Shown here: one piece after another, positions 32,782 to 41,162 of the stretch | Layout: every line of letters begins with the position of its first letter | Position numbering within the stretch: position 1 is the stretch's first letter | Source of the DNA: an uncultured beta proteobacterium | Lineage (GTDB): Bacteria; Pseudomonadota; Gammaproteobacteria; Burkholderiales; Casimicrobiaceae | Assembly: GCA_903912485.1 (NCBI GenBank) | Contig: CAIWHR010000472.1 | Coordinates: forward strand, 1 to 54,941 | DNA length: 54,941 nucleotides | Direction of reading: 5' to 3' | Program-made: the position numbers and the translations under genes | Notes under the pieces: model-generated | Seen by the model: the letters and a program-made list of their open reading frames with translations, nothing else | Database searches by the model: none | Told to the model about the DNA's origin: nothing

Positions 32782-34062
32782 TCAACCCGCAAACCACTTC
32801 GCCGGTCCCGTGACCAGGATCGGGAAGACGATCAGCAGCGCGAGCACGATCAGCTGCGCGATCATGAACGGCCAGACGCCCTTGATGATGTCGTCCATCT
32901 TGATCCTGGCGACGCCGCAGACGACGTTCAGCACCGTGCCGACCGGCGGCGTGATCAGGCCGATCGAATTGTTGATGATGAACAGCACGCCGAAATAGAT
33001 CGGGTCGATCCCGGCCTGCCTGACGATCGGCATCAGCACCGGCGTCAGGATCAGGATCGTCGGCGTCATGTCGAGCGCGGTGCCGACGACGACGACCAGC
33101 GCCATCATCGCCAGCATCAGCAGCATCTTGTTGTCCATGAACGGCGCGAGCATCCTGGCGACCTCGGCCGGCAGCTCGGCGATGGTGATCAGCCAGGCGG
33201 AGACCAGCGCCGCCGCGACCAGGAACATCACCACCGAGGTGGTCTCCGCGGCCGTGACGATCACCTTGTAGAGGTCCTTCCACTTCAGCTCGCGGTAGAT
33301 GAACATCGCGACGAACAGCGCGTACACGGCGCAGACGACCGCCGCCTCGGTCGGCGTGAAGATGCCGAACTTGAGGCCGAAGATGATGATTCCGGGCAGG
33401 ATCAGCGCCCAGACGCCGTCGACGAACGCGTGCACGACCTCCGCCTTCGTCGCCTTCGGCATCGGCTCGATGTTCTCCTTGCGCGCCGTCAGCCACCAGG
33501 CAACCGCGAGTCCCGCGCCGATCAGGATGCCCGGCACGATGCCGGCCAGGAACAGCTTGGAGATCGAGAGCCCGGCGGCGACGCCGAAGATGATGAAGCC
33601 GATCGACGGCGGGATGATCGGGCCGATGATGCCGCCGGCGGCGATCAGTCCTGCCGACTTGGCCGGATCGTGGCCCGCCCGGACCATCATCGGAAACAGC
33701 AGCGTCGCCAGCGCCGCCGCGTCGGCCACCGCCGAACCCGACAGCGCCGCGAGGATGCAGGAAGCGATGATGACGACGTAGCCCAGCCCGCCGCGCACGT
33801 GCCCGACCAGCGTCAGCGCAACCGCGACGATGCGCTTCGACAAGCCCCCGGTGTTCATGATCTCGCCGGCGAGCATGAAGAACGGCACCGCCATCAGCGG
33901 GAAGCTGTCGGCGCCGTTGATCAGGTTCTGCGCGATGATCTGCGCATCCATCATGTCGAGGTGGTACATCAGCGCTGCGCCGCACACGAGCAGCGCGAAC
34001 GCGATCGGCATGCCGAGCGCCATCGCGCCCAGCAGCGAAAAGAGGAAGACAGCGACGGTCAT
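32782..34062 (-). CDS. TRAP transporter large permease (DctM family)
   Basis: The 426-residue integral membrane protein has about twelve helices and the DctM-type segments GSAVADAAALATLLFPMM, GGIIGPIIPPSIGFIIFG and NNSIGLITPPVGTVLNVVCG. It is the ion-coupled transport subunit of the tripartite system, working with the DctQ-type protein encoded 12 bp upstream and the binding protein encoded downstream. Length and motif order are normal for the family. Confidence 0.95.
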   Translation of the reverse strand: MTVAVFLFSLLGAMALGMPIAFALLVCGAALMYHLDMMDAQIIAQNLINGADSFPLMAVPFFMLAGEIMNTGGLSKRIVAVALTLVGHVRGGLGYVVIIASCILAALSGSAVADAAALATLLFPMMVRAGHDPAKSAGLIAAGGIIGPIIPPSIGFIIFGVAAGLSISKLFLAGIVPGILIGAGLAVAWWLTARKENIEPMPKATKAEVVHAFVDGVWALILPGIIIFGLKFGIFTPTEAAVVCAVYALFVAMFIYRELKWKDLYKVIVTAAETTSVVMFLVAAALVSAWLITIAELPAEVARMLAPFMDNKMLLMLAMMALVVVVGTALDMTPTILILTPVLMPIVRQAGIDPIYFGVLFIINNSIGLITPPVGTVLNVVCGVARIKMDDIIKGVWPFMIAQLIVLALLIVFPILVTGPAKWFAG

Positions 34063-34074
34063 GGCGTTGGCTCC

Positions 34075-34656
34075 TCAGTGCCTGGCAGCGGGGGACGACG
34101 ACGATGCGGTGGACGCGGGGCCGGCGTCGACCTCGACCGCGTGTTTCGCCTCTTCCTCGGACTCGCGGATCTGGATCAGCTCCGCCTCGGACATCCGCCC
34201 GGTCACCGCCTGGAACAGGTGGTAGACGATGATCGCCGCCGCAGAGACGCAGAAGAACACGCCGATCCCGTAGTACAGCCCGGACGACAGACCGGTCGCC
34301 GGCGCGCGGTTGTCGATGTTGATGATCGTCTGCTGCCAGCTGCCCGAAGCGAACAGCCAGACGACGTAGAGCATCAGCAGGTTGCTGACGATGAAGCACG
34401 CCTTCTTGCCCCAGAGCGGCAGCCGCGACACGACCGAGTCCATTCCCAGGTGGGCGCGGTCCTTCATCGCGACGATCGCGCCGACGAACGTCATCCAGAC
34501 GAACAGCCAGCGCGAGAGCTCCTCGGAAACGGTGATCCCCGAATTGAACGCGTAGCGCAGCACGACGTTGCCGAACACCAGGATGACCATGATCACCAGC
34601 GCGGCGGCGATGAACAGCCGCAATGCCTGGAAATACAGGTCGACGATGCGGGTCAT
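34075..34656 (-). CDS. TRAP transporter small permease (DctQ family)
   Basis: The 193-residue protein has four hydrophobic helices and the DctQ pattern: VFGNVVLRYAFNSGITVSEELSRWLFVWMTF near the middle of helices two and three, followed by AMKDRAHLGMDSV. It joins the large permease in the membrane and helps couple the binding protein. A charged, low-complexity tail of about 40 residues after the last helix is longer than usual. It lies 48 bp after the TIM-barrel gene. Confidence 0.92.
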   Translation of the reverse strand: MTRIVDLYFQALRLFIAAALVIMVILVFGNVVLRYAFNSGITVSEELSRWLFVWMTFVGAIVAMKDRAHLGMDSVVSRLPLWGKKACFIVSNLLMLYVVWLFASGSWQQTIINIDNRAPATGLSSGLYYGIGVFFCVSAAAIIVYHLFQAVTGRMSEAELIQIRESEEEAKHAVEVDAGPASTASSSSPAARH

Positions 34657-34704
34657 GGGTCGCTCCTCCGTGCCCGTTGCCGGGCTTCATTGTCTGTGGG
34701 AAAT

Positions 34705-35538
34705 CTAGCCCGTCGCACGTGCGGCGACGTAGGCCTTGAGGGTCTCGAGACAGCGGAAAGCGTGCTCGGCGTAGCCCAGCTCCTCGTGCCGCGCCTTGTT
34801 CGGCAGCTCGATCGAGTAGACGACCGGCGGCAGGTGCGCGAGGATCCCGGCGACGTCGATGCCGCCCTCGCCGACGTACAGCCGCGCCTCGCGCAGGATC
34901 CGGATCATCTCCTGGCGGTCGGTCGGGATCTCGGCCGGCGCGTCGCACAGGTGGGCGAAGTGGAACCACTCGCGCGGCACCGCGTCGAGGTCGGCGGGAT
35001 TGTCCCGCGCGCGATGGAAATGGTGGACGTCGACCATCAGGCCGGCGTTGCTGCGGTCGACGGTGCGCAGCACGTCGACGGCGCCCGCCAGGTTGCGCAC
35101 GGCGGCGATCGGCACGTATTCGAGGTCCATCGTCAGGCCGAACGGCTTCGCCAGGTCGCACAGTTCGGCGAATTTCCCGACGTAGAAGTCGCGCTCGCCG
35201 CCCCAGATGCTGGAGAGAACAGCCTTGGCGCCGAGCTCGGCCGCCACTTCCATCGCCGGCAGGTACTTGGTCGGGTGGACGCCGTCGTAGATGCGGGCGA
35301 GCTCGATGTCGTGGACGCGGACCCCGGTCGACGCCAGCGCCGCCTTCGTCTGCCTCAGCAGCTGCGGGTTCTCGGCCAGCGAGTAATCGGGCTCGCCGGG
35401 CAGCCCCATGTAGATCGGACGGATGCTGATGTAGTCGTAGCCGGCGCGCGCGGCGACGTAGGTCATCTCCGGGGGCGCGCAGCCCAGCACCGTCAGGTGC
35501 GCGAGCGAATACCGCTGCCTCGCCGCCGGCGCGCTCAT
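34705..35538 (-). CDS. Sugar phosphate isomerase/epimerase-type TIM-barrel protein
   Basis: The 277-residue protein belongs to the xylose-isomerase-like TIM barrels (AP_endonuc_2 type). Metal-site positions look filled: E in TMDLEYVP, D and H in GLMVDVHHFHRA, H in HFAHLCDAP and E in VYSIELPNK. It could isomerise, epimerise or dehydrate a keto sugar or cyclic ketone; IolE and 3-dehydroshikimate dehydratase share this fold. The start at 35538 overlaps the TPP-enzyme stop as ATGA, so the two are made together and probably act in consecutive steps. Confidence 0.85.
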   Translation of the reverse strand: MSAPAARQRYSLAHLTVLGCAPPEMTYVAARAGYDYISIRPIYMGLPGEPDYSLAENPQLLRQTKAALASTGVRVHDIELARIYDGVHPTKYLPAMEVAAELGAKAVLSSIWGGERDFYVGKFAELCDLAKPFGLTMDLEYVPIAAVRNLAGAVDVLRTVDRSNAGLMVDVHHFHRARDNPADLDAVPREWFHFAHLCDAPAEIPTDRQEMIRILREARLYVGEGGIDVAGILAHLPPVVYSIELPNKARHEELGYAEHAFRCLETLKAYVAARATG

Positions 35539-37304
35539 CGGTTGCCCGTGCTCACGTGGTGCACCTTCTTGCCGGGCGAATAGATGTCCATGATGTTCCA
35601 GTGGCCCGCGGTGGGCACCGGCTCGTTCTGCATGTAGACGTCGATGACGACCGGGCGCTTCGACCTGATCGCCTTTTCCAGCGCCGGCCTGAACTCGGCG
35701 GCCGAGCCGACCTTGATGCCGTCGACGCCGTAGGCGCGGGCGATCGCCGCGTAGTCGGGCGACCAGGTCTTGCCGTTCTTCTCGAACACCGTGGCGAAGG
35801 TCGTGCCGTAGTGCGCGAGTTCGAGACCGGCGATGGTGCCGAAGGCGTGGTTGTTCATGATCACCCAGACGACAGCGATGTCTTCCTCGAACGCGGTGGC
35901 GAGCGCCGCCGGGTTCTGCCCGAAGCCGCCGTCGCCGATCAGCGCCACGACGACGCGGTCGGGCCGCGCCACCTTGGCGCCCAGCGCCGCCGGCGAGCCG
36001 AAGCCCATGGTCGCGAAGCCGCCCGGAGTGAACACGCTGCCCGGCGTGTAGACCGGGAACTGCTGCGCCATGCCGTTCTTGTTCCAGCCCACGTCGGTGC
36101 ACAGCAGCCCGTCGCGCGGCATCGCCGCACGCAGGTCGGCGAGGATGCGCTCGGGCCGCATCGGCCAGGCGTCGCTCTCCATCGCCTTCCTGTTGCCGGC
36201 GACGAACTTCCTGCGGTTGGCGGCCATCTCGGCCAGCAGCGCGGGCCGCTGCACGCCCTTGGGCGCGAGCTTGCGGGCGACGCGGTTCAGCACGGTGAGC
36301 GCGGCCTTGAGGTCGGCCACCGCGCCGATCGCCACCGGAAAATTGCGGCCGATCTCGGCCGGGTCGATGTCGATGTGGATCAGTTTGGTCGGCGGCATGC
36401 GGAACGTGTATTTCTCCTCCCACGAGCTGCAGTCGGCCTCGGAGAAGCGGGTGCCCAGGCCGAGGATCCAGTCCGCCTTGAGGCACTTGTCGTTGATGAA
36501 TTTGGTGCCCCAGAACCCGGTCATGCCGAGGATCAGCGGGTGGTCGTCGGGCAGCGCGCCCTTGCCCATCAGCGTGTGCGCGACGGGCAGCTGCAGCTGC
36601 TCGGCGAGTTCGCGCATTTCCTTCGCCGCGTCGGCGAGCAGGATGCCGCCGCCGACGTAGAGCAGCGGCCTTTTCGCGCCGAGCAGCGCGTTGACGATCT
36701 GCTCCGCGGTCTCGTCGTCGAGCGAAGGCTTGTGCAGTGTCTTGGTGTTGGCCAGCACGCGCTTCCACAGCGCGCCGTCGACCTCCTTGGAGAATATGTC
36801 CATCGGCACGTCGACCAGCACCGGCCCCGGGCGGCCGCTCTCGGCCAGCGCGAACGCCTTTTCCAGGATTTCCGGGAGGAGGTGCGCCGAGTCGACGCGC
36901 CAGGCGCGCTTGACGAACGGACGGTAGATCTCGTACTGCGACGCGTCGGCGTGCAGGTTGACCTCCTGATGCGGGTGCTTGCCGAAGTAGTGCGTCGGCA
37001 CGTCGCCGGCGATCACCACCATCGGGATCGAGTCGAGCGCGGCGTTGGCCACGCCGGTCGCGGCGTTGGTGAGCCCGGGCGACAGGTGCGTCAGCAGCAC
37101 CGAGGCCTTGTTGGTCGCCCGCGCGTAACCGTCGGCGGCGTGCGCGGCGACCTGCTCGTGGCGGGTGTTGATGAACTTGATCTTCCTGCTCTTCGACAGC
37201 GCGGACAGCACCGCGATGTTGGTGTGCCCGCACAGCCCGAACACGTGCTTGACGCCGCGAGCTTCGAGGTACTTGACCAGCTGCTCGGCGATGAGACCCT
37301 TCAT
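35535..37304 (-). CDS. Thiamine-diphosphate-dependent enzyme (acetolactate synthase/IolD superfamily)
   Basis: The 589-residue protein has the three-domain plan of the family. The cofactor-activating glutamate is E50 (NTRHEQVAAH) and the ThDP-binding motif starts near 457 (GDGGFGQNP, ending MNNHAFG). Members include acetolactate synthases, oxo-acid decarboxylases, sulfoacetaldehyde acetyltransferase and the ring-cleaving inositol enzyme IolD; sequence alone does not choose among them. Pairing with an acylating aldehyde dehydrogenase gene 104 bp upstream suggests it releases or cleaves to an aldehyde that is then turned into an acyl-CoA. GGAGGA precedes the ATG. Confidence 0.88.
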   Translation of the reverse strand: MKGLIAEQLVKYLEARGVKHVFGLCGHTNIAVLSALSKSRKIKFINTRHEQVAAHAADGYARATNKASVLLTHLSPGLTNAATGVANAALDSIPMVVIAGDVPTHYFGKHPHQEVNLHADASQYEIYRPFVKRAWRVDSAHLLPEILEKAFALAESGRPGPVLVDVPMDIFSKEVDGALWKRVLANTKTLHKPSLDDETAEQIVNALLGAKRPLLYVGGGILLADAAKEMRELAEQLQLPVAHTLMGKGALPDDHPLILGMTGFWGTKFINDKCLKADWILGLGTRFSEADCSSWEEKYTFRMPPTKLIHIDIDPAEIGRNFPVAIGAVADLKAALTVLNRVARKLAPKGVQRPALLAEMAANRRKFVAGNRKAMESDAWPMRPERILADLRAAMPRDGLLCTDVGWNKNGMAQQFPVYTPGSVFTPGGFATMGFGSPAALGAKVARPDRVVVALIGDGGFGQNPAALATAFEEDIAVVWVIMNNHAFGTIAGLELAHYGTTFATVFEKNGKTWSPDYAAIARAYGVDGIKVGSAAEFRPALEKAIRSKRPVVIDVYMQNEPVPTAGHWNIMDIYSPGKKVHHVSTGNR

Positions 37305-37408
37305 GGCGATTCCTCCAGTCGTTGTGTCCGGCAGCGTCGCTGCGCGGAAAAATCGTTGCCGCGTGCCCGGGCGCTCTGCGGCGCTTGGCCCGGCGCGAGG
37401 GTCCGGCG

Positions 37409-38854
37409 TCAGGTGGCGATGGTCTCGACCTCGGCTTCCAGCGCCGGGTCGTAGAAGGTTCCGAACAGCTCCTCGTCGGAGGGCTTGTCCTCCTTGATCG
37501 GCACCGACACCCAGGTCGTGTTCAGGTAGTGCTTGAGGTTGACGTTCTCGGAGATGATGTTGCCGCCCCAGGTGCCGCAGCCGAGGCTGGACGTCATCGG
37601 CATCCCGTTGTTGAAAGCGCCGGCGTTGGCCTTCGACTGCGGCTGGCGCACCATGATCCGCGACACCGGCGCCGCCATCGCCAGCCGGTGGATGTGGTCC
37701 TCGTCGAACGAGTAGATGCCGCAGGAGTGGCCCTTGCCGCCGACCTCGTAGATCGCGCGCATCATGTCCAGCGCCTGGTCGAAGCCCCGGTACGGGTAGA
37801 CGGCCAGCAGCGTCGTCAGCTTCTCGCCGGAGTAGTGATGTTCGGGGCCGATGCCGTCGCCGTGGACGATGAGGAACTTGCGGTCGGCCGGGATCTCGAA
37901 GCCGGCGATCTTCGCCAGCTGCTGCGGCGCGATGGCCACCGTCTCGACGGTGCGGTGGCGCTCGTCGTCCCACATGGCTTTGCGCAGCAGCTCCTTCTCC
38001 GCCGGGGAGGCGAGGTGGCCGCCTTCCTGCTGCAGCTGCGCGAGCAGCCGGTCGAAGATCGACGCCTCGATGATCAGGTTGCCGTCGGCCGAGCAGCCCG
38101 AGCCGAAGTCGGACGTCTTCGACAGGCGGGTGTTGCGCGCGGCTTCCTCGATGTTGGCGGTCTCGTCGATGATCATCGTCGAGTTGCCTGCGCCCACGCC
38201 GTAGGCCGGCGTGCCCGAGCTGTACGCGGCGCGCACCATCGGCTGGCCGCCGGTGGCGACGATCAGATCGGCGCGCGCCATCAGCGCCTGCGACATCGGG
38301 ATGTTGACGCGGGTCAGGCACTGCAGGATGTCGGCCGGCGCGCCCTCGCGCTCCAGCGCCTCGCGCATCAGTCGCACCGTCTCGAACGACGTCCTCTTCG
38401 AGCGCGGGTGCGGCGAGAAGATGACGACGTCGCGCGCCTTGATGCCGTAGATGGCGTTGCCGGCCGGCGTCAGGTCGGGGTTGGTCGTCGGCACGATGCA
38501 GGCGACGATGCCGGCCGGCTTGCCGTACTTGACGATGCCCTTCTCGGGCAGTTCCTCGATGATGCCGACGCTCTTCTGCCGCAGCGCGTCGCGCAGCACG
38601 CCGCGGATCTTCATCCGCTTGCCCATCCGGCTCACCGCGTCGCCGAGGCCGGATTCCCCGATCCCCATGTCGACCAGCCGCGTGAACGTCTGCTTGTTGG
38701 CAACCGCCCAGGCCACCGCCTGGCACAGGCGGTCGACCTTCGCCTGGTCGTAGGTCTCGATGATCGCCAGCGCCTTCCTCGCACGGTCGAACACCTCGTC
38801 GAGTTCCTGCTGCTGTTCCTCGTTGATGCCTTTTCTTGCTTCGATGGCGGCCAT
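37409..38854 (-). CDS. CoA-acylating aldehyde dehydrogenase (sulfoacetaldehyde/acetaldehyde dehydrogenase-like)
   Basis: The 481-residue protein is an aldehyde dehydrogenase of the acylating branch (AdhE N-terminal, EutE, SauS). It shows GIVACIVPTTNPD, the GAGNSTMIID segment, the nucleophile C254 in GSGCSADGN and a GKGHSCGIYSFDEDH loop typical of this branch. It should oxidise a short aldehyde to an acyl-CoA with NAD and CoA. The annotation sulfoacetaldehyde dehydrogenase would also fit, but no sulfonate genes are nearby. It is first in the long minus-strand run. The ATG at 38854 has GAGGA nine bases before it; the ATG at 38863 is too close to that site. Confidence 0.87.
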   Translation of the reverse strand: MAAIEARKGINEEQQQELDEVFDRARKALAIIETYDQAKVDRLCQAVAWAVANKQTFTRLVDMGIGESGLGDAVSRMGKRMKIRGVLRDALRQKSVGIIEELPEKGIVKYGKPAGIVACIVPTTNPDLTPAGNAIYGIKARDVVIFSPHPRSKRTSFETVRLMREALEREGAPADILQCLTRVNIPMSQALMARADLIVATGGQPMVRAAYSSGTPAYGVGAGNSTMIIDETANIEEAARNTRLSKTSDFGSGCSADGNLIIEASIFDRLLAQLQQEGGHLASPAEKELLRKAMWDDERHRTVETVAIAPQQLAKIAGFEIPADRKFLIVHGDGIGPEHHYSGEKLTTLLAVYPYRGFDQALDMMRAIYEVGGKGHSCGIYSFDEDHIHRLAMAAPVSRIMVRQPQSKANAGAFNNGMPMTSSLGCGTWGGNIISENVNLKHYLNTTWVSVPIKEDKPSDEELFGTFYDPALEAEVETIAT

Positions 38855-39045
38855 GGCGGACATTCCTCGTGTGAGCGTGGGATAGCCGGCCGCCTCCACC
38901 GCCTGCGGATTGCCCCTTGGCAGGGCTCCTCGGCGCACGGCCCTTCGGGGCTCTTGTGGCGCGGATCTGGGTGTGCCTTTTGGCGCACTTCACCGGCGAT
39001 TTCGACGCTGCCACCGGTTGCCCGCGGCGCGTCGTACCTGTTGTC

Positions 39046-39090
39046 ACCATAGAACCGCCTCAGGGCAGGGTCAAGGGCGCATGTCGACAT
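39046..39090 (-). promoter_or_regulatory. Putative promoter of the catabolic operon with adjacent palindrome
   Basis: On the minus strand TTGACC (39074-39069) and TATGGT (39051-39046) are 17 bp apart, a plausible sigma-70 promoter about 190 bp before the aldehyde dehydrogenase start. A perfect 10-bp palindrome, ATGTCGACAT (39081-39090), lies 6 bp upstream of the -35 box, where an IclR-type activator could bind. The divergent iclR gene starts at 39251. Confidence 0.5.
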
Positions 39091-39143
39091 CATGTGCGCT
39101 GATCGCCCACTTTGTTCGGCATTGTCGGGAAATTTGGAAATAC

Positions 39144-39190
39144 TTGCGTTGGCGCGGGCGCTCATAGTATCTTTAGGGCGCATTTCGCCC
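39144..39190 (+). promoter_or_regulatory. Weak putative promoter/operator of the iclR gene
   Basis: TAGTAT (39165-39170) with TTGCGT (39144-39149) 15 bp upstream is a marginal promoter facing the regulator gene. Directly downstream, GGGCG (39176-39180) and CGCCC (39186-39190) form a small inverted repeat that could be an autoregulatory site. Rest of the 396-bp gap (38855-39250) holds no gene. Confidence 0.3.
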
Positions 39191-39250
39191 GTCATGACCA
39201 CTGAGCGGCTAGCCGTTGACCGCCATTTCAGCATTCGACCCAGGGGCCCC

Positions 39251-40147
39251 ATGCCAAGCAGCAGTGATGCAGACCACCCGCCGCGCATCCCGCCGTCCGC
39301 GCCATCGCCGCAGCCCACCGCTTCGCAGGCGGTTTCGGCGCCGGCCGATCCCGATGCGACGCTCGCCGACACCATCGCGCGCCACGCCGACGACCCCGAC
39401 TTCGTGACCGCGCTGGCGCGCGGGCTCGCCGTGCTGTTGGCGCTTTCCGACAAGAAGCGCCGCATGTCGATCGCGCAGGTCAGCCACCTCACCGGCATCC
39501 CGCGCGCCGCGGCGCGGCGCAGCCTGCACACGCTGGGCAAGCTCGGCTTCGTCGCGGCGGACGAGGCGCGCCGGTTCTACCTGCGCCCTCGGGTGCTGTC
39601 GTTCTCGCACGGCTACCTGTCGGCGTCGCCGCTGGCGGTGCTCGCGCAGCCGGTCCTCGATCGCCTCGGCGAAGCGCTGCACGAGGCGTGCTCGCTGGCG
39701 ACGCTCGACGGCGACGAGATCGTCTACCTCGCGCGCTCGGCGTCGTCGCGGATCATGTCCCCGAACCTCAACGTCGGGCGCCGCCTTCCCGCGTACTGCA
39801 CGTCGGTCGGGCACGTGCTGCTCGCGCATCTGCCGCCGGACGAACTCAACAGCTACCTGGCGCGCGTCCGCTTCCACCCGTACACCGAGTACACGCCGAC
39901 GTCGGCCGACGTGCTGCTGCCGCTGCTCGCCGCGGTGCGGGAGTCGGGCTTTGCCTTCGCCAGCCAGCTGATGGAGCCGCGGCTGTGCACGCTGGCGGTG
40001 CCGGTGCACGACGCCGGCGGCAACTACGTCGCGGGGATCAACGTCATCCTCCAGGGGCGGCTGGTGTCGCGCGCCGACATGGCGGAGCGCTTCTACCAGC
40101 CCGTCGCGCGCGCGGCGATGGAGCTGGGGTCGCTGCTCCTGCCCTGA
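39251..40147 (+). CDS. IclR-family transcriptional regulator (PcaR/PobR-like)
   Basis: The 298-residue protein has a proline-rich leader of about 45 residues, a winged helix-turn-helix at about 55-115 (VLLALSDKKRRMSIAQVSHLTGIPRAAARRSL), and an IclR effector domain containing GRRLPAYCTSVGHVLLAHL, a stretch typical of PcaR, PcaU and PobR regulators of aromatic-acid catabolism. It is divergent from the twelve-gene operon and codirectional with the VOC, TIM-barrel and aldo/keto reductase genes 116 bp downstream, so it probably controls both units in response to the imported substrate or a product such as protocatechuate. The ATG at 39251 was chosen over longer frames with no domain content. Confidence 0.9.
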   Translation: MPSSSDADHPPRIPPSAPSPQPTASQAVSAPADPDATLADTIARHADDPDFVTALARGLAVLLALSDKKRRMSIAQVSHLTGIPRAAARRSLHTLGKLGFVAADEARRFYLRPRVLSFSHGYLSASPLAVLAQPVLDRLGEALHEACSLATLDGDEIVYLARSASSRIMSPNLNVGRRLPAYCTSVGHVLLAHLPPDELNSYLARVRFHPYTEYTPTSADVLLPLLAAVRESGFAFASQLMEPRLCTLAVPVHDAGGNYVAGINVILQGRLVSRADMAERFYQPVARAAMELGSLLLP

Positions 40148-40262
40148 CCGGTCCCGCCGCCGGCGATGGCGGCGGCGGACTGCGGTACGCTATGATCTGG
40201 CGTGCCGCCGCGCCGAACGGCGACGCGGGCAGCGTGCCGGCGGAAGACCACGAGGACATTCG

Positions 40263-41162
40263 ATGACGAACGCGATGGGCCGCGAGGCGGTCACGGAACC
40301 CCTTAACCCGCTCGGCGTCGACGGCATCGAATTCATCGAGTTCGCGACGTCCAAGCCGCAGGCACTGGGCGGGGTGCTCGAACAGATGGGATTCCGCCCC
40401 ATCGCGCGGCATCGCTCGCGCGAGGTCGAGCTCTACCGGCAGGGCTCGATGAACATCATCGTCAACGCGCAGCCGGCCGACGTCCCGCGGACCGTGCAGC
40501 CGGTCGAGACGCCGATCATCAGCGCGTTCGCCGTTCGCGTCCACGACGCCGACGCCGCTTTCCACCGCGCGCTCGAGCTCGGCGCGTGGGAGATTCCGGT
40601 GCGCGCGCGGGCGATGGAGCTCAACATCCCCGCGATCCACGGCGTCGGCGAGAGCCTGATCTACTTCGTCGACCGGTACACCGAGTTCTCGATCTACGAC
40701 GTCGATTTCCACGCCATCCCGACGGTCGATCCGCATCCGCCGGCGCTGGGCGGCATGCGCTTCTTCGGGCTGGTCCAGTACGTCGGCGCCGGCCGCACCG
40801 AGGACTGGGTCGAGTTCTACGCGCAGATCTTCGGCTTCAAGCCGCTGGCGCCGGAAGTCCGCTTCGGCATCCTGCCCAAGGGCCTGCTGCTGCAGAGCCC
40901 CTGCCGCGGCTTCTACCTGCAGCTGATCGAGCCCGACGACACCGCGCAGTACGCGCCGGCGGACGAGCAATTGCAGCGGCTCGGCTTCGGCACGCCCGAC
41001 GTCCTGGCGACGGTCGCGCTCCTCGAGAAGCGCGGCATCGAGTTCCTCGCCTCGGAGAAGGTGCACACCAGCGAGCGCGGCGCGCTGACCAAGGCGCGTC
41101 TGGGCAGCGTGATGTTCGAGCTCGTCCACGACGTGCCGGCGCAGCCGGCGGCGACCCGATGA
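40263..41162 (+). CDS. VOC/HPPD-like protein resembling the C-terminal half of QuiC, metal site degenerate
   Basis: The 299-residue protein has two VOC modules like 4-hydroxyphenylpyruvate dioxygenase (HPPD). In the second module only one of three iron ligands remains: E286 (MFELVHD). The first histidine position falls at about G169 (GGMRFFGLVQYV) and the second is R239 (LQRLGFGTPDV). It therefore should not be a dioxygenase. In QuiC-type 3-dehydroshikimate dehydratases such an HPPD-like domain is fused behind a TIM barrel; here the TIM-barrel gene follows, overlapping by 4 bp. A structural or regulatory partner role is proposed. GAGGA precedes the ATG by seven bases. Confidence 0.75.
   Translation: MTNAMGREAVTEPLNPLGVDGIEFIEFATSKPQALGGVLEQMGFRPIARHRSREVELYRQGSMNIIVNAQPADVPRTVQPVETPIISAFAVRVHDADAAFHRALELGAWEIPVRARAMELNIPAIHGVGESLIYFVDRYTEFSIYDVDFHAIPTVDPHPPALGGMRFFGLVQYVGAGRTEDWVEFYAQIFGFKPLAPEVRFGILPKGLLLQSPCRGFYLQLIEPDDTAQYAPADEQLQRLGFGTPDVLATVALLEKRGIEFLASEKVHTSERGALTKARLGSVMFELVHDVPAQPAATR

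Noticed and set aside
32693-35161. Minus-strand frame of 822 codons across the TRAP genes
   Set aside because: It runs out of frame through DctQ and DctM, which have proper membrane-protein translations in the other frames.
37409-38854. Assignment as a dedicated sulfoacetaldehyde dehydrogenase in a sulfonate pathway
   Set aside because: No sulfonate transporter, sulfoacetate ligase or sulfite exporter genes are present in the window, so the narrower name is not justified.
35556-39052. Two long plus-strand frames (632 and 576 codons) opposite the TPP enzyme and aldehyde dehydrogenase
   Set aside because: Antisense shadows without motifs; the minus strand carries catalytic residues for both enzymes.
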